A stretch of 64,000 bases of DNA from Anthoceros angustus (Eukaryota > Streptophyta > Anthocerotopsida > Anthocerotales > Anthocerotaceae). How positions within the stretch are numbered: the stretch's first letter is position 1; each line of letters begins with the position of its first letter. The notes under the pieces are model-generated. The model was not told the origin of the DNA. It saw only the letters and a list, made by a program, of their open reading frames with translations, and did no database searches. A program made the translations under genes and the position numbers. The DNA lies in contig VJWM01000116.1 of the NCBI GenBank assembly GCA_010909165.1, positions 888,585-952,584 of the forward strand, in the 5' to 3' direction. Of this stretch, positions 40,505 to 53,040 are shown in pieces.

Positions 40505-43500
40505 TGCATGCACCGTTGAGAACATGGTAATTCGTAAGGAGGTTTATATACGAACCCCTTCCGTTGCGTAACCCTTTGACGAAAATCACTGATCTAAATC
40601 ACGCAGCCATCAGCCTCCGACAATGGACCATTCTTGGCCCCCGACTAAGTCATGAACAACACAATTGAGGCATACACACGGACAATAGGTGGTGCCGGCC
40701 GGCTACCGGATGAAGCCATGAGTGGAAGAGGGACGTTTTAAATGTGCACTTCGCAAAATGGCACCGATAGACACATGGCATAATGAAGTTTATGTCGGAA
40801 TCCTAATACATTGGATCCGGTTACTCGTGCGGGCTATTCGGTCTCAACGGGCCACGAAACGCGAGAATCTAAAACTACAGCTAGGTTCGCACGCTCCGGT
40901 TCTTCTTCAAAGCTGTTCTCACCCAAAGCGTTGTCGTTGTTAACCTCCGCGCTTGGACACATCGGCGTGGGAGGTTGCCATATGGTATCCAGCGTTTGCA
41001 AGTCCCCTCCAACAATTCGTTAAGTCTTCATCCTCCGGCACTCAAAGAAACAACTTGGGCCTTTGAACAATCCTTTTCACTTATACAAACCTCCTTTGCC
41101 CAGGCTGCGAAGGGCGCTGCGATGGGGCTCAAGGTAAGCTCTTCTTGACTCCGGAGAACCTCGATCCGTGGATCTGTTGGGGGATGTATCCAAAGACACC
41201 GTAAGTCGCCCGATGGCGTCTGATTTCTTCCTGAGCAAGGCTGCTAATCTGGTTGTGCCACGGAGCATCGTCCACCACCCGGTCTCCTTCTTTGAGAAGG
41301 TCTTGATCAATTTCATCATCACCAAGAGGCCTTTGGTATGGGCATACCACCAACTTGTCATGGGACAAGTACACCTTCTTTACCACGGTGTCATGGCCTA
41401 TGACGGACCTCCCATTGTTAAAAGTGCCATGCATGGCATTCGGCATCATCGAGCTCGATCCTTTGAACACCCATCTTTCAAGCCCCATCCGGTCACATAC
41501 TCCTTTGTTTCAAATCCTATCATTGCTCATGTTAGTTTTATCCCACACGAAAGACACCAGCCACCCTTCTTACACCACTGCGCGATTCCCGTCTTGTGTG
41601 GGCTTCCTCCACTCCATGCATGACAATCATGCGGAAGTCTTCGCTTAGTTTTCTCATGGAAAAGCTGTACTCAACATAGTGGCATCCATCCGTTTGTCCA
41701 TAGGCCCAATATCAAAGCCTCACACATCCATGACTAACGGGGTGTACCTCCTCACCAAGGTAGCCCCGCATCTCCAAAATATCTCGCTTCTCCACTTGGT
41801 AATGAACCTCCTTCTCGATCCACGAAGTAAAATGTGCAGCCCTTCATGAAGATCAGTATACGCGCTCATTGCTCGTCTTCCAAACTCTTCCAATTATTGA
41901 TCTCGAAAATGAAATTCTTAAAGTCCTCCGGCATTCAAAGAAACAACTTGGGCCTTTGAACAATCCTTTTCACTTATACAAACCTCCTTTGCCTGCTGGG
42001 CCTGCGGGGCTCAAGGTAAGCTCTTCTTCAAAGATCCGGAGAACCTCGATCCGTGGATGCGCCTGGGGATGTATCCAAAGACACCGTAAGTCCGCGATGG
42101 CGATACGCTTCCATGCAGCAAGGTCGCTAATACTGCTGTGCCACTCCGAGCATGCGCCCACCACCTCCTTCTTTGAGAAGGTCTTGATCAATTTCATCAT
42201 CACCAAGAGGCCTTTGGTATGGGCATACCACCAACTTGTCATGGGACAAGTACACCGCTTCTTTACCAGTGTCATGGCCTATGACGGACCTCCCATTGTT
42301 AAAAGTGCCATGCATGGTATTCGCATCATCGGAGCTCGATCCTTTGAACACCCATCTTTCAAGCCCCATCCGATGTCACATACTCCATCGCTTCAACCGC
42401 CCCTATCATTGCTCATGTTAGTTTTATCCCACACGAAAGACACCAGCCACCCTTCTTACACCACCGCAAGATCGATTCTGCATCGTGGGCTTCTCCACTC
42501 CATGCATGACAATCATGCGGAAGTCTTCGCTTGTAGTTTTCATGAAAACTGCTGAAAATCAGACTCAACATAGTGGCATCCATCCGCTTGTCCATAGGCC
42601 CAATATCAAAGCCTCCGGGCACATCCATGACTAATGGTGTACCTCCTCACCAAGGTAGCCCCGCATCTCCAAAATATCTCGCTTCCACTTGGTAATGAAC
42701 CTCCTTCACCACAGAACAGAAAATGTGCAGCCCTTCATGAAGATCTCAGATTCCGCCATAGCTCGCTTTTCCAAACTCTTCCAATTATTGATCTCAAAAT
42801 GAAATTTTAAAGTCCTCCGCATTTTCCGTAAGTTGTCTATATCCTTCAATTCTTTGCAGGCAAAAACGAGTAAGTGCATATCTGACGTGTCTGAAACATT
42901 ATGCACCGTAGATCTCAAGGGGGAGGCCGCCGGCGCCTCTGGCCTCAGTTCTATGGATCTGAGATGGCGGCCGGGCTGCCAGCAACTCCATCACATGTGG
43001 AAGTGGCCTCGCCAGCCGCCTGCAAGAACGTTAGGGTTTGTAACGACATGACGAGAGAATTAGAAAACGATGGGTAGTATGGCACACCTTCCCATGAATG
43101 CCGTCTGAACCGAGCTATCATTTGTCGATCATGCAAAGGATATTCCTAACCTCTTGAATGATGAGCAGCCCAAGTGTTTTACCATAGCCACTTGTATAAC
43201 ATGAAACTTCTTCCGTAAGGTAATCTCCTCATCCATACCTTTTAGGTCGACACCCGCCAACACCTTCTCTTACCGATGAGTATCCACGACCGACTCTCCA
43301 CCGAATCTTGAACGATTTCCACGGCTTTGCTAGCATATCCTTCACGAACAAAGGTCAACAACCGAGCCTCTTGTACCTTCCGCTTGCCTTTGCCCTTCTT
43401 ACTTGTTCAGAACATGTTTTTTCCGCAAATTCTCCACCTCCCATTTTGAAAATATTCGATCCACGTTGTCCCAAACCTTCCTCCCGCTGCAAATGCATAA

Positions 43501-46500
43501 GATGTGGGTCCGATTGTCCACCTTATTCGCTTGTAAACATCGCCTTCCCGACCTCCGCTGCCCTCAATCAAGCCCAATACACGGTGATAGGTTGAATTTC
43601 CAATTCATGGTCATCCTGACATCATCTCGCCTCGGCAATAAGTTCGCCCTCAAGTACCGACCGCCAATGAAGGACATCTTCTTCCTTTTGTCCGACATCT
43701 TCTTCCTTTTGTCCGACTCGCTGCTGCTATGTCGTCAAGACGGCAGCCCATGGGTCGCTGATAAGAGTGAAGTGATATGTGTCACCGATCATCGAAACCT
43801 ACAGAACCGATGTGCCGCAAATTGGACGAAAGAAAGATTTCGTGAGCAACAGTATAGATTCATAAGAACGTGCACAAGAAAGCAGAGACATTCCTTCGCC
43901 TCAGTCCATCGCGATGTGGACCAATGATAAAGGAAAAGTTGTCACCATGTTATGGGGGAGTGTTCCGACATGTTGTCTCAAGGCTGGCTTTATTGTGGGA
44001 CACATCCCAGATGAGTTGAAGGCTAGAGTTCTTGAACTCACCGTGGATGGTTTCGTAACAAACCCCATACAGCCTGCATGCGCTTAGGGCCATAGCTTGA
44101 TGGACGATTTTTATGTACATGGTCGAGAGGCTCCCAAATGTGAGGTTTTCAATCTTCCCGACACGCATACAAAATTAGAAATATGGTTGCTATACAAACT
44201 AGAAAGGTCACATATGTCACCTACGCGGTTCTAAAGTTAAAGCTAACAGAGTGAAGATCCCAAAGTCAAACCGGCTTCTCGACATGCTCGCTTAGTGGAT
44301 TGAAGACAACCATACCAACTCACTGTATATCGATCAAGGTACCGTGCACTCTTGTTCCTCTCGCATGCCCTTTCTAACCTTTTTGCGTGAACCACCTGCA
44401 GCTTGTCGTGGCCAGACCGGTCCTAGGTGCTTGCTGCATCGCTTTTGGAGGTTTGGGCGCTCTTTACCGGATGGAGGTTTGGTTATAGTCGGCCCCTTAT
44501 ATCACAAGAGAGTGCAGGCGCCCTCTGCTTTCACAAGAGGCAGTCATCATGGGGATGGTTAGTTGCTGCTTTTGCATATCCAAACATGTTAGTGGATATG
44601 GGAACTTTTGAGAAAAAGGTGGGGTTTCTTCTGGACATACTCATGATCAAATTGACCAAATGTTTTCATGTTTTTCAAAGAGCTTGAAACATGTGGAAGC
44701 TCATACTCTCGCATTGGCGGCAATTTTGAAAGAGGCGTACACTCCAACACCGAGGTGAAGGTATTAACGGAGGTTCCACTTCCGCTCCTATGTTTGGCCG
44801 TTACGACAAGGGGATGGACGCCAAGCACGGAGTCGGCGTAAATTGAACAACCCGTCATTCCAAAGATCAGCTCAAAATTACAAGAGAAGAAAACGACTGT
44901 GGCCGGTGATACTATTAGAAGCAAACAATATTCGACATCGCCACAATGGGAAACTAAGCCGGTTTGAGTTTTTGAAGTTTGTCCCATCCACGACGTAACC
45001 GCCAAGACGGCCGACATCCCTTCGTGCCCGTGATAAGAAAGGCACATCGTGGTTATCCCCAACCGAGGTGTGGCTCACTTGAAGGAGGGCCTCCGCTTAG
45101 ACCATATGTCACCGCAGAGGAATATAAATGGTGGGAAGAATTTTGGGTGGACCAAGAGGAGATCGTTATTGTGGAGAATAATATAGGGCTCGCACTCCAA
45201 GACGCATGGAAGTGGTTTTCGCGGATGAAGTTGAAGAAAAAATGAGGTTCTTCACGTGCTCGAGGCGCTATAGAGGAGGCTTTACTCGTGGACCTTCCCC
45301 AACGGAATATGTACCTTGGTGCATATCAAACCGTTGTTAGACAAGAACAAGAAACTGCGGTTGAATGGTGACATTTGAAATAAGGAAAGACATGTTCATT
45401 GCCCGCACCACCGGCTGATCGAACAGCGCCGGATTGGCGGTGGTCATTGATGTTCACTTAGATGCACCGATCCTCACTTTGTCGCTCATTGGTACATGAC
45501 GAGCACATGCGTATGAAGGAAGGTATGTTGAAGAATTTATAATCCGACATGAAGGGACCCAGTGACGAAATCGTGGAAAAAGGAGGAAAGCTAATTTGCA
45601 CAAAACGCATAAAAGGTTTTTGTGAACAAAACGTGATCATATATTATGGTTTCAACTTGAATGCTCGCAAACATTTATATTGTGGACAAGAAGGCGATCG
45701 ACTAAAATTAAATGAATTGCGTTTCACAAACCACCAGCCAAAGTGGCCCGTAAGATAGTGAAGATAGTGGTGGTGATGCGAGCCTCATGATGATGACGGC
45801 AATTCGTAAGACGATCGAGTTCATGAACATCCGTGCCAAGATGTTTTGTCTTATGTGGACACGTTTTTCTTCCTTCCTCTCAATAAGTTTCAATAGATTC
45901 TCCAAATTCATTGTCCGTGGAAGGCTATTTTTCCCACGCACTTAACCGTAAAACCGTTGTCTTCCGCCAAGTTCGTCATTATTATGCGATACAAGACCAG
46001 CGTGGAAACCACCTAAGCATAGCGACAAATCCATACGACGAGACATCGATGAAGATGGTGTTCATGTGCAAGACGCATTGCGACGAAGCGTTAACCAAAC
46101 CGAGCGTTGTTTGTATGTCCATAGGCTCCCTCACCGACTGCCCTCGATATGACTTTGCATGTTACGGTTCACCCCAAGTGGGGAACACTATTTCTCTTCC
46201 GGTACAATGGGGCCACAATTACACACGGTCAAAGGGTGTCCATGGACGAGGAGTGAAGAGGGCGCCGGTCGGCCACAGAAACATATTAGATTGTGTTTTC
46301 CAAAACAGGGCCGACATTGACCCTCGACCATTGTACTAACGGCACGAGAGTTGTACTTAATGGAAAAGGACCCGCGACCATGTTTTTAGAGTGTTGGTTT
46401 TGCTCATCGGTCTTCATCATCACCGCACAAATCGTCCCATCCGGGTCCGAAATGGAGCCAAATGGATGTATGAGGGGTTATCAAAACCCTTTGCCTCCTA

Positions 46501-46667
46501 CATCGATACACGAAATTTGTGTGCACGGAGATGAACACCCTATTTTGAGGCATTTTGGACCACACGATTCAAAACCCTAAATGGAGACCCATTGGAAACC
46601 CTCATTGCCGAATAAAAGGCGAAAACCCCATGGTGCATATTAACCTCCTGTAATTACCATGTTTGAG
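40505..46667 (+). other. 6.2-kb segment present only in unit 1
   Basis: Unit 2 passes directly from the CACCGTTGAG matching 40510-40519 to the GAGGTGGGTCTCG matching 46666 onward, so this segment was either deleted from unit 2 or inserted in unit 1. GAG is shared at the junction. It contains a ~893-bp tandem duplication (41031-42813), an in-frame 21-bp duplication at 43674-43715 (DIFFLLSDIFFLLSD), and open frames such as 44979-45245 (EEYKWWEEFWVDQEE) and 45911-46339. None matches a family I know. Confidence 0.65.
41031..42813. repeat. Tandem duplication of a ~893-bp segment
   Basis: Copies start with TCCTCCGGCA at 41031 and 41924; a third TCCTCCGCA at 42814 marks the end. Both copies retain a plus-strand peptide around VLINFIITKRPLVWAYHQL and QLVMGQVH, and MAYDGPPIVKSAMHGI. 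The opposite strand is also open. Small indels break both copies. Confidence 0.85.
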
Positions 46668-48190
46668 GTGGGTCTCGATGGATGCTCGCGGATCGCGACA
46701 TCTGCAGCATGGCATCACGGCCGGCGATGTCTCCGCCGACCGGGTGTGTCCCAAACCGCGTATGCGCCCGAGAGGTGGGATGCCGCCCTTGTCGAATGCA
46801 AGAATTATTGGTTAAAGGCATGTCCGGTTTGGCAACAAAAGATGTAGTACATGTCATGTTGGGGCGACATAAATGCCACCCTACTGTGCCGTGTCGATGA
46901 TCTATGTCAATGTGCCCGCAGATATCCGACATTATGAGGGCATGATAGCGAAGTAAGACATGTGATGTGAAGTAAGGCATATTATAGTGTTGGTTTGTAA
47001 TGTACCTAATCGCGGTTGTGAGAACTATTGTCACCGCAGTGCAGTATCCTGCCACTGGATTCTATGGCAAGCCCGATATGTTGAGACCATATCGTAGAGG
47101 CGTGGGAGGCTGGTTATGGCATCGGGCCGTGGGGCACGATATGGCTCGCTGAGAATTTCGTGATTATCGCCCAAGACATCCCACGCCAACACAGTTGGGC
47201 CAACCCTCTCGCCAGAGGTTGAGGAGGTGGAACATATACATCCGCCCAAGTTAGTGGGTCGAGGACATGCCCCATCAACAACGCTTATGCGACTTAGAGA
47301 ATGGAACACATGTTTTCCATCCTTCATGTGGCGACTCGATGCCAAGGCAATCCTATCGAACTCCATGCGGACATATGTACTGCAATACGACTGTGGGTGT
47401 TTGGTGCTTTAAAAGCAAATCATGGCGTGGGAGATGTTGAGACGGTTCCTGGATCGGACCGGTGAAAACTCCGAGCTCGGAAGGACTAGGCAAAGGCTTT
47501 GTAATTGGGAAAGACACAACGATATCGATTTCGAGGAATCGATCAAGTTCATCACCCTTGACGCAGTGACTCAATGTTGGTACGCTCCGCAGAAGCTATA
47601 TCACATTCAACTCGACGCCCGCTTAACAAACATTGATGTACTGCGGTTGCCCCCGAGCCACGGAAGACTAAGCGGGCGCTTCAATGGGTGAAGTACACGT
47701 ATCGCGTAAAACCCGCGACGAGGGTGATTCTCATCACGCACCGTGTTCTTTTGGTCATAACTACACCTATTGAATAAATTGTTGCATCCCCATGATCCCG
47801 AGAGGGGTCCCGCCTGCTTTATCAAGACCGCTTAGGTGACGGGAGATGGTATATGTACGGTTTGCTCAATTGCTAAAGAATGTCGGAGGAGTTCATCCGT
47901 AATGTGGATTACGCCATTGTGGATGAGGCGGCGTCAGGCGGAAGCATTCGTGGGTGCCACGATGGACTCTTGTGGCCTAGCAAATAGGGTGGAGGACATA
48001 CCGACGGCTCGGCCGTAATCGCAAAGAAGGTTGTCATCATGGAATGGGACATGGATCGACCAAATGGGTTGGTTCACATCGCTGCGTGATGGTGTAGACC
48101 CATCGGATGGGATAAGGTGGCGCGCATCGTTGGAACATAGGCGTTCATGCAACCCATGTTGCTCACATACGCCTATTATGTGTTATTTTT
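46668..48190 (+). pseudogene. Unit 1 zinc-like and helicase-like region (frame-disrupted)
   Basis: Counterpart of the better preserved unit 2 region 57245-58819. Recognisable pieces are KNYWLKACPVWQQKM (46800-46845), CGCLVL/VWCF-type sequence near 47390-47410, TRVILITHRVLL (about 47719-47755), and GWFTSLRDGVD-like sequence after 48060. Numerous 1-8-bp differences from unit 2 shift the frame, so no long helicase frame remains. Confidence 0.6.
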
Positions 48191-48235
48191 CCGGTATGTG
48201 ACATATTACCGAATGGCGTCTGATGGGAGGAGTGT

Positions 48236-48356
48236 GCTTCAGAGTGAGTGTGCTTACAAGATGAGTGTGCTTACGCGATGAGTGTGCTTACGATGAGTGT
48301 CCTTACATCCGTGACAGGTGAGTGTCCTTACATCCTACAGAGTGAGTGTCCTTACA
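48236..48356 (+). repeat. Short tandem repeats with GAGTGTGCTTACA / GAGTGTCCTTACA core, unit 1
   Basis: At least seven copies of GAGTGT[GC]CTTAC at about 14-22-bp spacing follow the helicase segment. The unit 2 equivalent lies at 58831-59010 with eight or more copies. They sit between coding segments, probably in an intron or intergenic spacer. Confidence 0.9.
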
Positions 48357-50880
48357 CTGCTTTCCTCTACCTTCGCAGCTCATCACATATGTTAACCGCG
48401 TTTCAACGGCAAGTGCATGTATCCACCGATCGTCGTCAGCCCGCCGAGAATTGTCACCAACTCATGGTTGGTGTGAAGAGCCACATGGAAGCGCATCCTG
48501 GTCTAGGATGAAATCCGAAAGCAACAGGAAGGTGCGTGAAGGATATGGTCCGCGTCGCAGCGACATGGCAAGTAGACTGATGAAGACTTCAACAGGTCTG
48601 CGCCGATTGTGATATTCATTTGGCGAGCCACGTGATTCAATGCGTATCTCGTAGACACCCACTCAAAGCGCTGGCGATGGATGTTTTCCCACTTCTCCAA
48701 CATTCGACGATTGGCGCGAGGTGCAACACATGTTGCGCCGTGAAGTTCATGGATGACCGCCCATGGTAAGAAATTCAAAGTTGAGCCACATCACTCCATC
48801 TCGAAAGAGCGTAAGCGCTCACGGCTTCGCTCGACGCCATTTGTGCTACATGGGGCCGACAGACGCGCACTCGCTATGAACGAGACCGGCAAGTGCATCC
48901 CCATTATCGCCTTGTACCGACGCATCGATATATGTATCTTGTGAATACGGCTCACACTTATGTGGAAGGTGGCTTACATTTTGTAAGGGGGTGTGTTACG
49001 CTTCTTCTTGTGGTGTGTCTTACGCTATGTACCGTAAGGTGTCTTACACCGCAGATGTGTATGCAGGAGTTATAATCGTCGGATGCAAATACAATGTGGA
49101 GGTGGCGACAACCATGTCGGCACACAAGGAGGCTTTGGTGGTAAGAGTGCATCGATGAGAAATGAAGTGGTTTTGGATGCCGATCCGCATAACCAAGAAC
49201 GCGTTCGTTGAGTCCAATGACATATCAGGGCGATAGGTGGGACCCTCCTAATTGGCTGGAGGGAGGATTGGCAAATTCTTTCAGAGGAGTGCCGAGAAAG
49301 GTATGTGTTGTTTTCCATTTTCATTGTTTTGACTTCATGTATTGCCGATTGCTATTGTATATACGATGTCTTCTTGTTTTGATATCATGGCCACAAAAAT
49401 ATCGGGGAACTGCGCATTGGGTGATGCACACGACCACCCATCCTGAGGCGGTTCCATATGGAGTCGCAAAATATGGCGCATGGCGCCGAGGACTTTGGAA
49501 ACCGAGGGGTCGAGTGTTATGGGCTTGGGCGTAATACCGAACAGATTCGTTACCGATCACTGACTCCACCCTCGAAGTTGAGGGGTTCACTGCTTGTAAA
49601 GCGGTGGATTTCAAGCAGCCCGGCCTTGAGCCGCCTTCACATGGACTACGTCATTGCTGGGATGTTTCCAACAATGCATATTGTACCTGTGCATGGGTGA
49701 ATAGGCGGAGTTGATGGACAGCTCATCGAGGTATTTTGTTATCGCGATGAGGTGCCTTACGGATGTGTTCCACCGAGGTATTTTGGCATGTTATCATGAG
49801 CTGAGGCCCATACGGATGTATTTCAGCTAACATGTTTATCGTCAAGCGCCATGCAAAGGTTTACACTTCCGGATGAGGCACCTCGAGCACGCCAAGACAA
49901 CCTCGCACTGGCCGTACGATTTGAGGTTTTTCTATAGTAGGTGCAGAGGGCATCCCCTTCTTGGAACGATAGCAAGTGTCCTACGATGGACAACCGGGCT
50001 GGAATTAAGCAGCGGCGCGTTATCGACTTCGGAGATAGCTGGCGCATCCGGTTCCCGCCAGATAAGCGGAGCGTAATCCAGAGCATACCGCTCCTCCACA
50101 TTATGCAGGCGCCTTTGTTTAGAACATGGCAATAAGAGGGAAGGTGAAGCAGTCGGCAAACACAAGATTATCATTTGGAGAAACACTGTAGTCGCAGAGT
50201 CGTTGAAGCTAGCAATGCAACAAGCGCGAAAGCAAGCCACCAATCTTGGGATGTCATAGCAGAGGAACCCACCGGAGGAAATGTGTTACAATCGCTTATT
50301 CGGGATCTCGCGGACAACTGCTGGCGCACTAATCTATGTGACCGCCATGGGAGAGAGCCGAGGAGTCGTACACGAGCACACCATCGACGACGTCCGGCAA
50401 CAAACATTGCAAGCGGAAGAAGACGCCCGCGTGCAACGAATCGATTGCTTCGAACGGAGGATATCCGCGGCGATCGACTCACGCGATCATAAGACCACCA
50501 GCAGAGTTGATGAGTGCTGGATGAGAGGTGCGAAATGCATCGCGCCGCGTCGCCATTAACCACCCTACGAATGTTGCTTACCGCAACCCCGATAGCGTGC
50601 CTTCATCGCAACATCAGGAAGTTACACGAGTTCGCTAAGATAACATTCGAGCATGTCAGAACGTCTCCTCATACATGTATCGTAGATAGGAAGGGCGACA
50701 CACACAAAAAGGCTTGTTTTGGTCCGCCCGCCATCTTCTTCTATACATTCTACACATGTACACACAAGGCATGTAAGAGACAACTACGTAAGCCATCTTA
50801 CGATAACAAGTAAGGCATCTTCTTGCTCACGAGTAATGCACGTTCTGCACCCAATGTAATGTATGTTACTACCCTAGCGA
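48357..50880 (+). pseudogene. Unit 1 distal coding segments (frame-disrupted)
   Basis: Equivalent to 59011-61560 of unit 2. Preserved pieces include a VGVKSHMEAHPG segment (about 48460), VKRWISSSPALSRLHMDYV (about 49597-49655), FPTMHIVPVHG (49668-49700) and VVHEHTIDDVRQQTLQAEED (about 50366-50425). The frames are broken relative to unit 2. No family recognised. Confidence 0.5.
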
Positions 50881-52540
50881 GGAAGTGAGTGGTGTCTGCG
50901 ACGCAAACCACTCGACAAATCCCCACGGCCCAGTACCCACCGAGAGACCACCCCAACCGCCTAGAGCGGGCATTGTCATGGTTGAGGTGCTGCGCCCACC
51001 ACGTAAGGTGGCGCGCAAGGCATGTTCTGCGCTACGCGAGGTGCCGGGCACGACGCGCAGTGTTGGCAATGATCGCTATGCGGTAGGGTTGGCATTGGGT
51101 TCGAACGGGTTCTGGGGAGTAGTAACATGGATTACATGCCGCATAACGCGCGTCGTACATGTCATGTAGTAACATGCCTTATGCGTGGGCACCTTACCGA
51201 GCTCCGCTTTCCCAACGTCCCGACCTCGGATCGCGGCCAGCACACCACCGTGCCCCGCGCCGCTTCTACTGCGTGAGGGGTCCCCGCCGCAACCGACCGG
51301 TGGGCAATGGCGAAGGTCCTCGGCCCCCACCGGTGTTATATAGAGTATCCAGATGGGACCATAGCAACGGTGAGGAAGTGAGTGGTTTGCCCGCAAACCA
51401 CTCGACCAATCCCCAGGCCCCACACCAGGGGACCACCCCAACCGCGAGCCCCTAGGACATGGTAGCATTGTCATGGTTGGAGGTGCGGTGCCCACTACGA
51501 CGTGAAGGTGCCTTATGCGCAAGGCATGATCGCGACGAGGAGGTGCCTTACGACGCGGCGGCGTAGTGTTGGCATCGGGTTGATGGCCTCATGCTGGAGC
51601 CTTGTTTACATACATTGGATTACGACGACGCGGTAGGGTTGGCATTGGATGCGATATGGCAAAGTGGGAGTAGTAACATGGATTACACGCGCAGTAACAT
51701 GCGTTACATGTCATGTAGTAACATACGCCTTATGCGTGGGCTTTTACGAGTTCCGCTTTCCCAACGCTTCCCGACCGGATCGCCAGAGCACACCACCGTG
51801 CTCCCCGCTGGCGCCTTCAACTCCTCGTGCGAGGTCACCGCCGCAACCGACCGGGTCGGCGGGTCCCTCGTGGCCCCACCCGTGTTATATAGAGTATCGG
51901 TGATGGGACCATAGCGACCAGTGAGAAGTGAGTGGCTTGCCCGACGCGAAACCACTCGACAATCTCTCACACCGCAGGCCCACACCACGGGGGACTACCC
52001 CAACCGCGGGAGCCCCTAGGACGTGGCATTGGTTGGGCGGCTGGAGTGCCCACTATGACGTAAGGTGCCTTTGGCGCGCAAGGCATGTTACCGCTGATGC
52101 GAGGTGCCTGCTGCATTTAATGCTATGCGGTAGTGTTGGCAATGGCGACGCGCGTAGGGTTGGTTACATTGGGTTTAACGCGGTAGCATAGGGGAGTAGT
52201 AACATGGATTACATGCCGCGCGAAGAACGCGGCGCTATACATGTCATGTAGTAACATGCCTTATGCGTGCTGGCATTGGGTGAACGCGGCTTACGCTTAT
52301 CAAAGTAACATGGATTACATTATGCAAGAACGCGTGACATGTACCCAAGCAACATGCCGTGAGGGTGTTATTCGTAACGTGGCATACATGGTGTCTGTAA
52401 TATGCCTGTGGTAATCCAAAGGCGATCCAAATGGGAGAAGAAAGCCGATTTGAAATTCGAATTCAATTTCAAATCAGCACTGGGGGCTGTGAGGGGTTTG
52501 AGGGCGCTTTGGTGTGAAGGCGTTGCGTGTGAGGGACGCT
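50881..52540 (+). repeat. Unit 1/2 spacer: three ~500-bp subrepeats with TATA-like motif
   Basis: Subrepeats start at about 50885, 51372 and 51926 with GAAGTGAGTGG and a CGCAAACCACTCGACAA-like word, and continue through ACCACCCCAACCGC and GAGGTGC-GCCCAC. The first two end with GTTATATAGAGTATC (51336 and 51885) shortly before the next GAAGTGAGTGG. Further GAAGTGAGTGG-like starts occur at 61579, 62787 and 63432. The arrangement (subrepeats with promoter-like motif between gene-bearing units) resembles an rDNA intergenic spacer, though no rRNA gene is present. Confidence 0.85.
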
Positions 52541-52564
52541 CGTGTTATGTCGCAGGCTATGCGG

Positions 52565-53040
52565 TGCCCGCTTACACGTGAAGACCGCTCACACTTCAAG
52601 GCGGTTTCGGTTGCCGCCGCCGCCACAAAGCCGCGAGTGCATTACACGTGAAGGCTGCTCACCCTTCAGCGGCTCGGTTGCCGCCGCCACAAAGTTTCGC
52701 AGGTGCCTTACACGCGAAGGCCGCTCACCTTCAAGGCGGCTTTTGCCGCCGCCGCCACGCTGGCAGAGTGCCTTACACGTGAAGGCCGCTCACCCTTCAA
52801 GGCGGCCGTGGTTGCCGCCGCCCGCCTACAGCGCAGTGCCTTACACGTGAAGGCCGCTCACCCCAAGGCGGCCGTGGCTTGCCGCCGCCACGGTGTTTCG
52901 CAGAAAGTGCCTTACACGTGAAGGCTGCTCACCCTTCGCGCCGTGGTTGCCGCCGCCGCCACGTTTCGCAGAGTGCCTTACACGTGAAGGCTGCTCACCC
53001 TTCAAGGCGGCTCGGTGGTTGCCGCCGCCGCCATGGTCGC
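52565..53040 (+). repeat. Unit 2 leader repeats (seven ~67-bp copies) ending at a Kozak-like ATG
   Basis: Copies of the TTACACGTGAAGG motif begin near 52570, 52643, 52708, 52773, 52840, 52910 and 52976. Each contains GGCCGCTCACCCTTCAAGGC and ends in a GCCGCCGCC run. In the last copy this run is GCCGCCGCCATGG, providing the start codon; in earlier copies the same place reads CCACGG or CCACGC. Unit 1 has two copies and unit 3 one. Confidence 0.92.
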
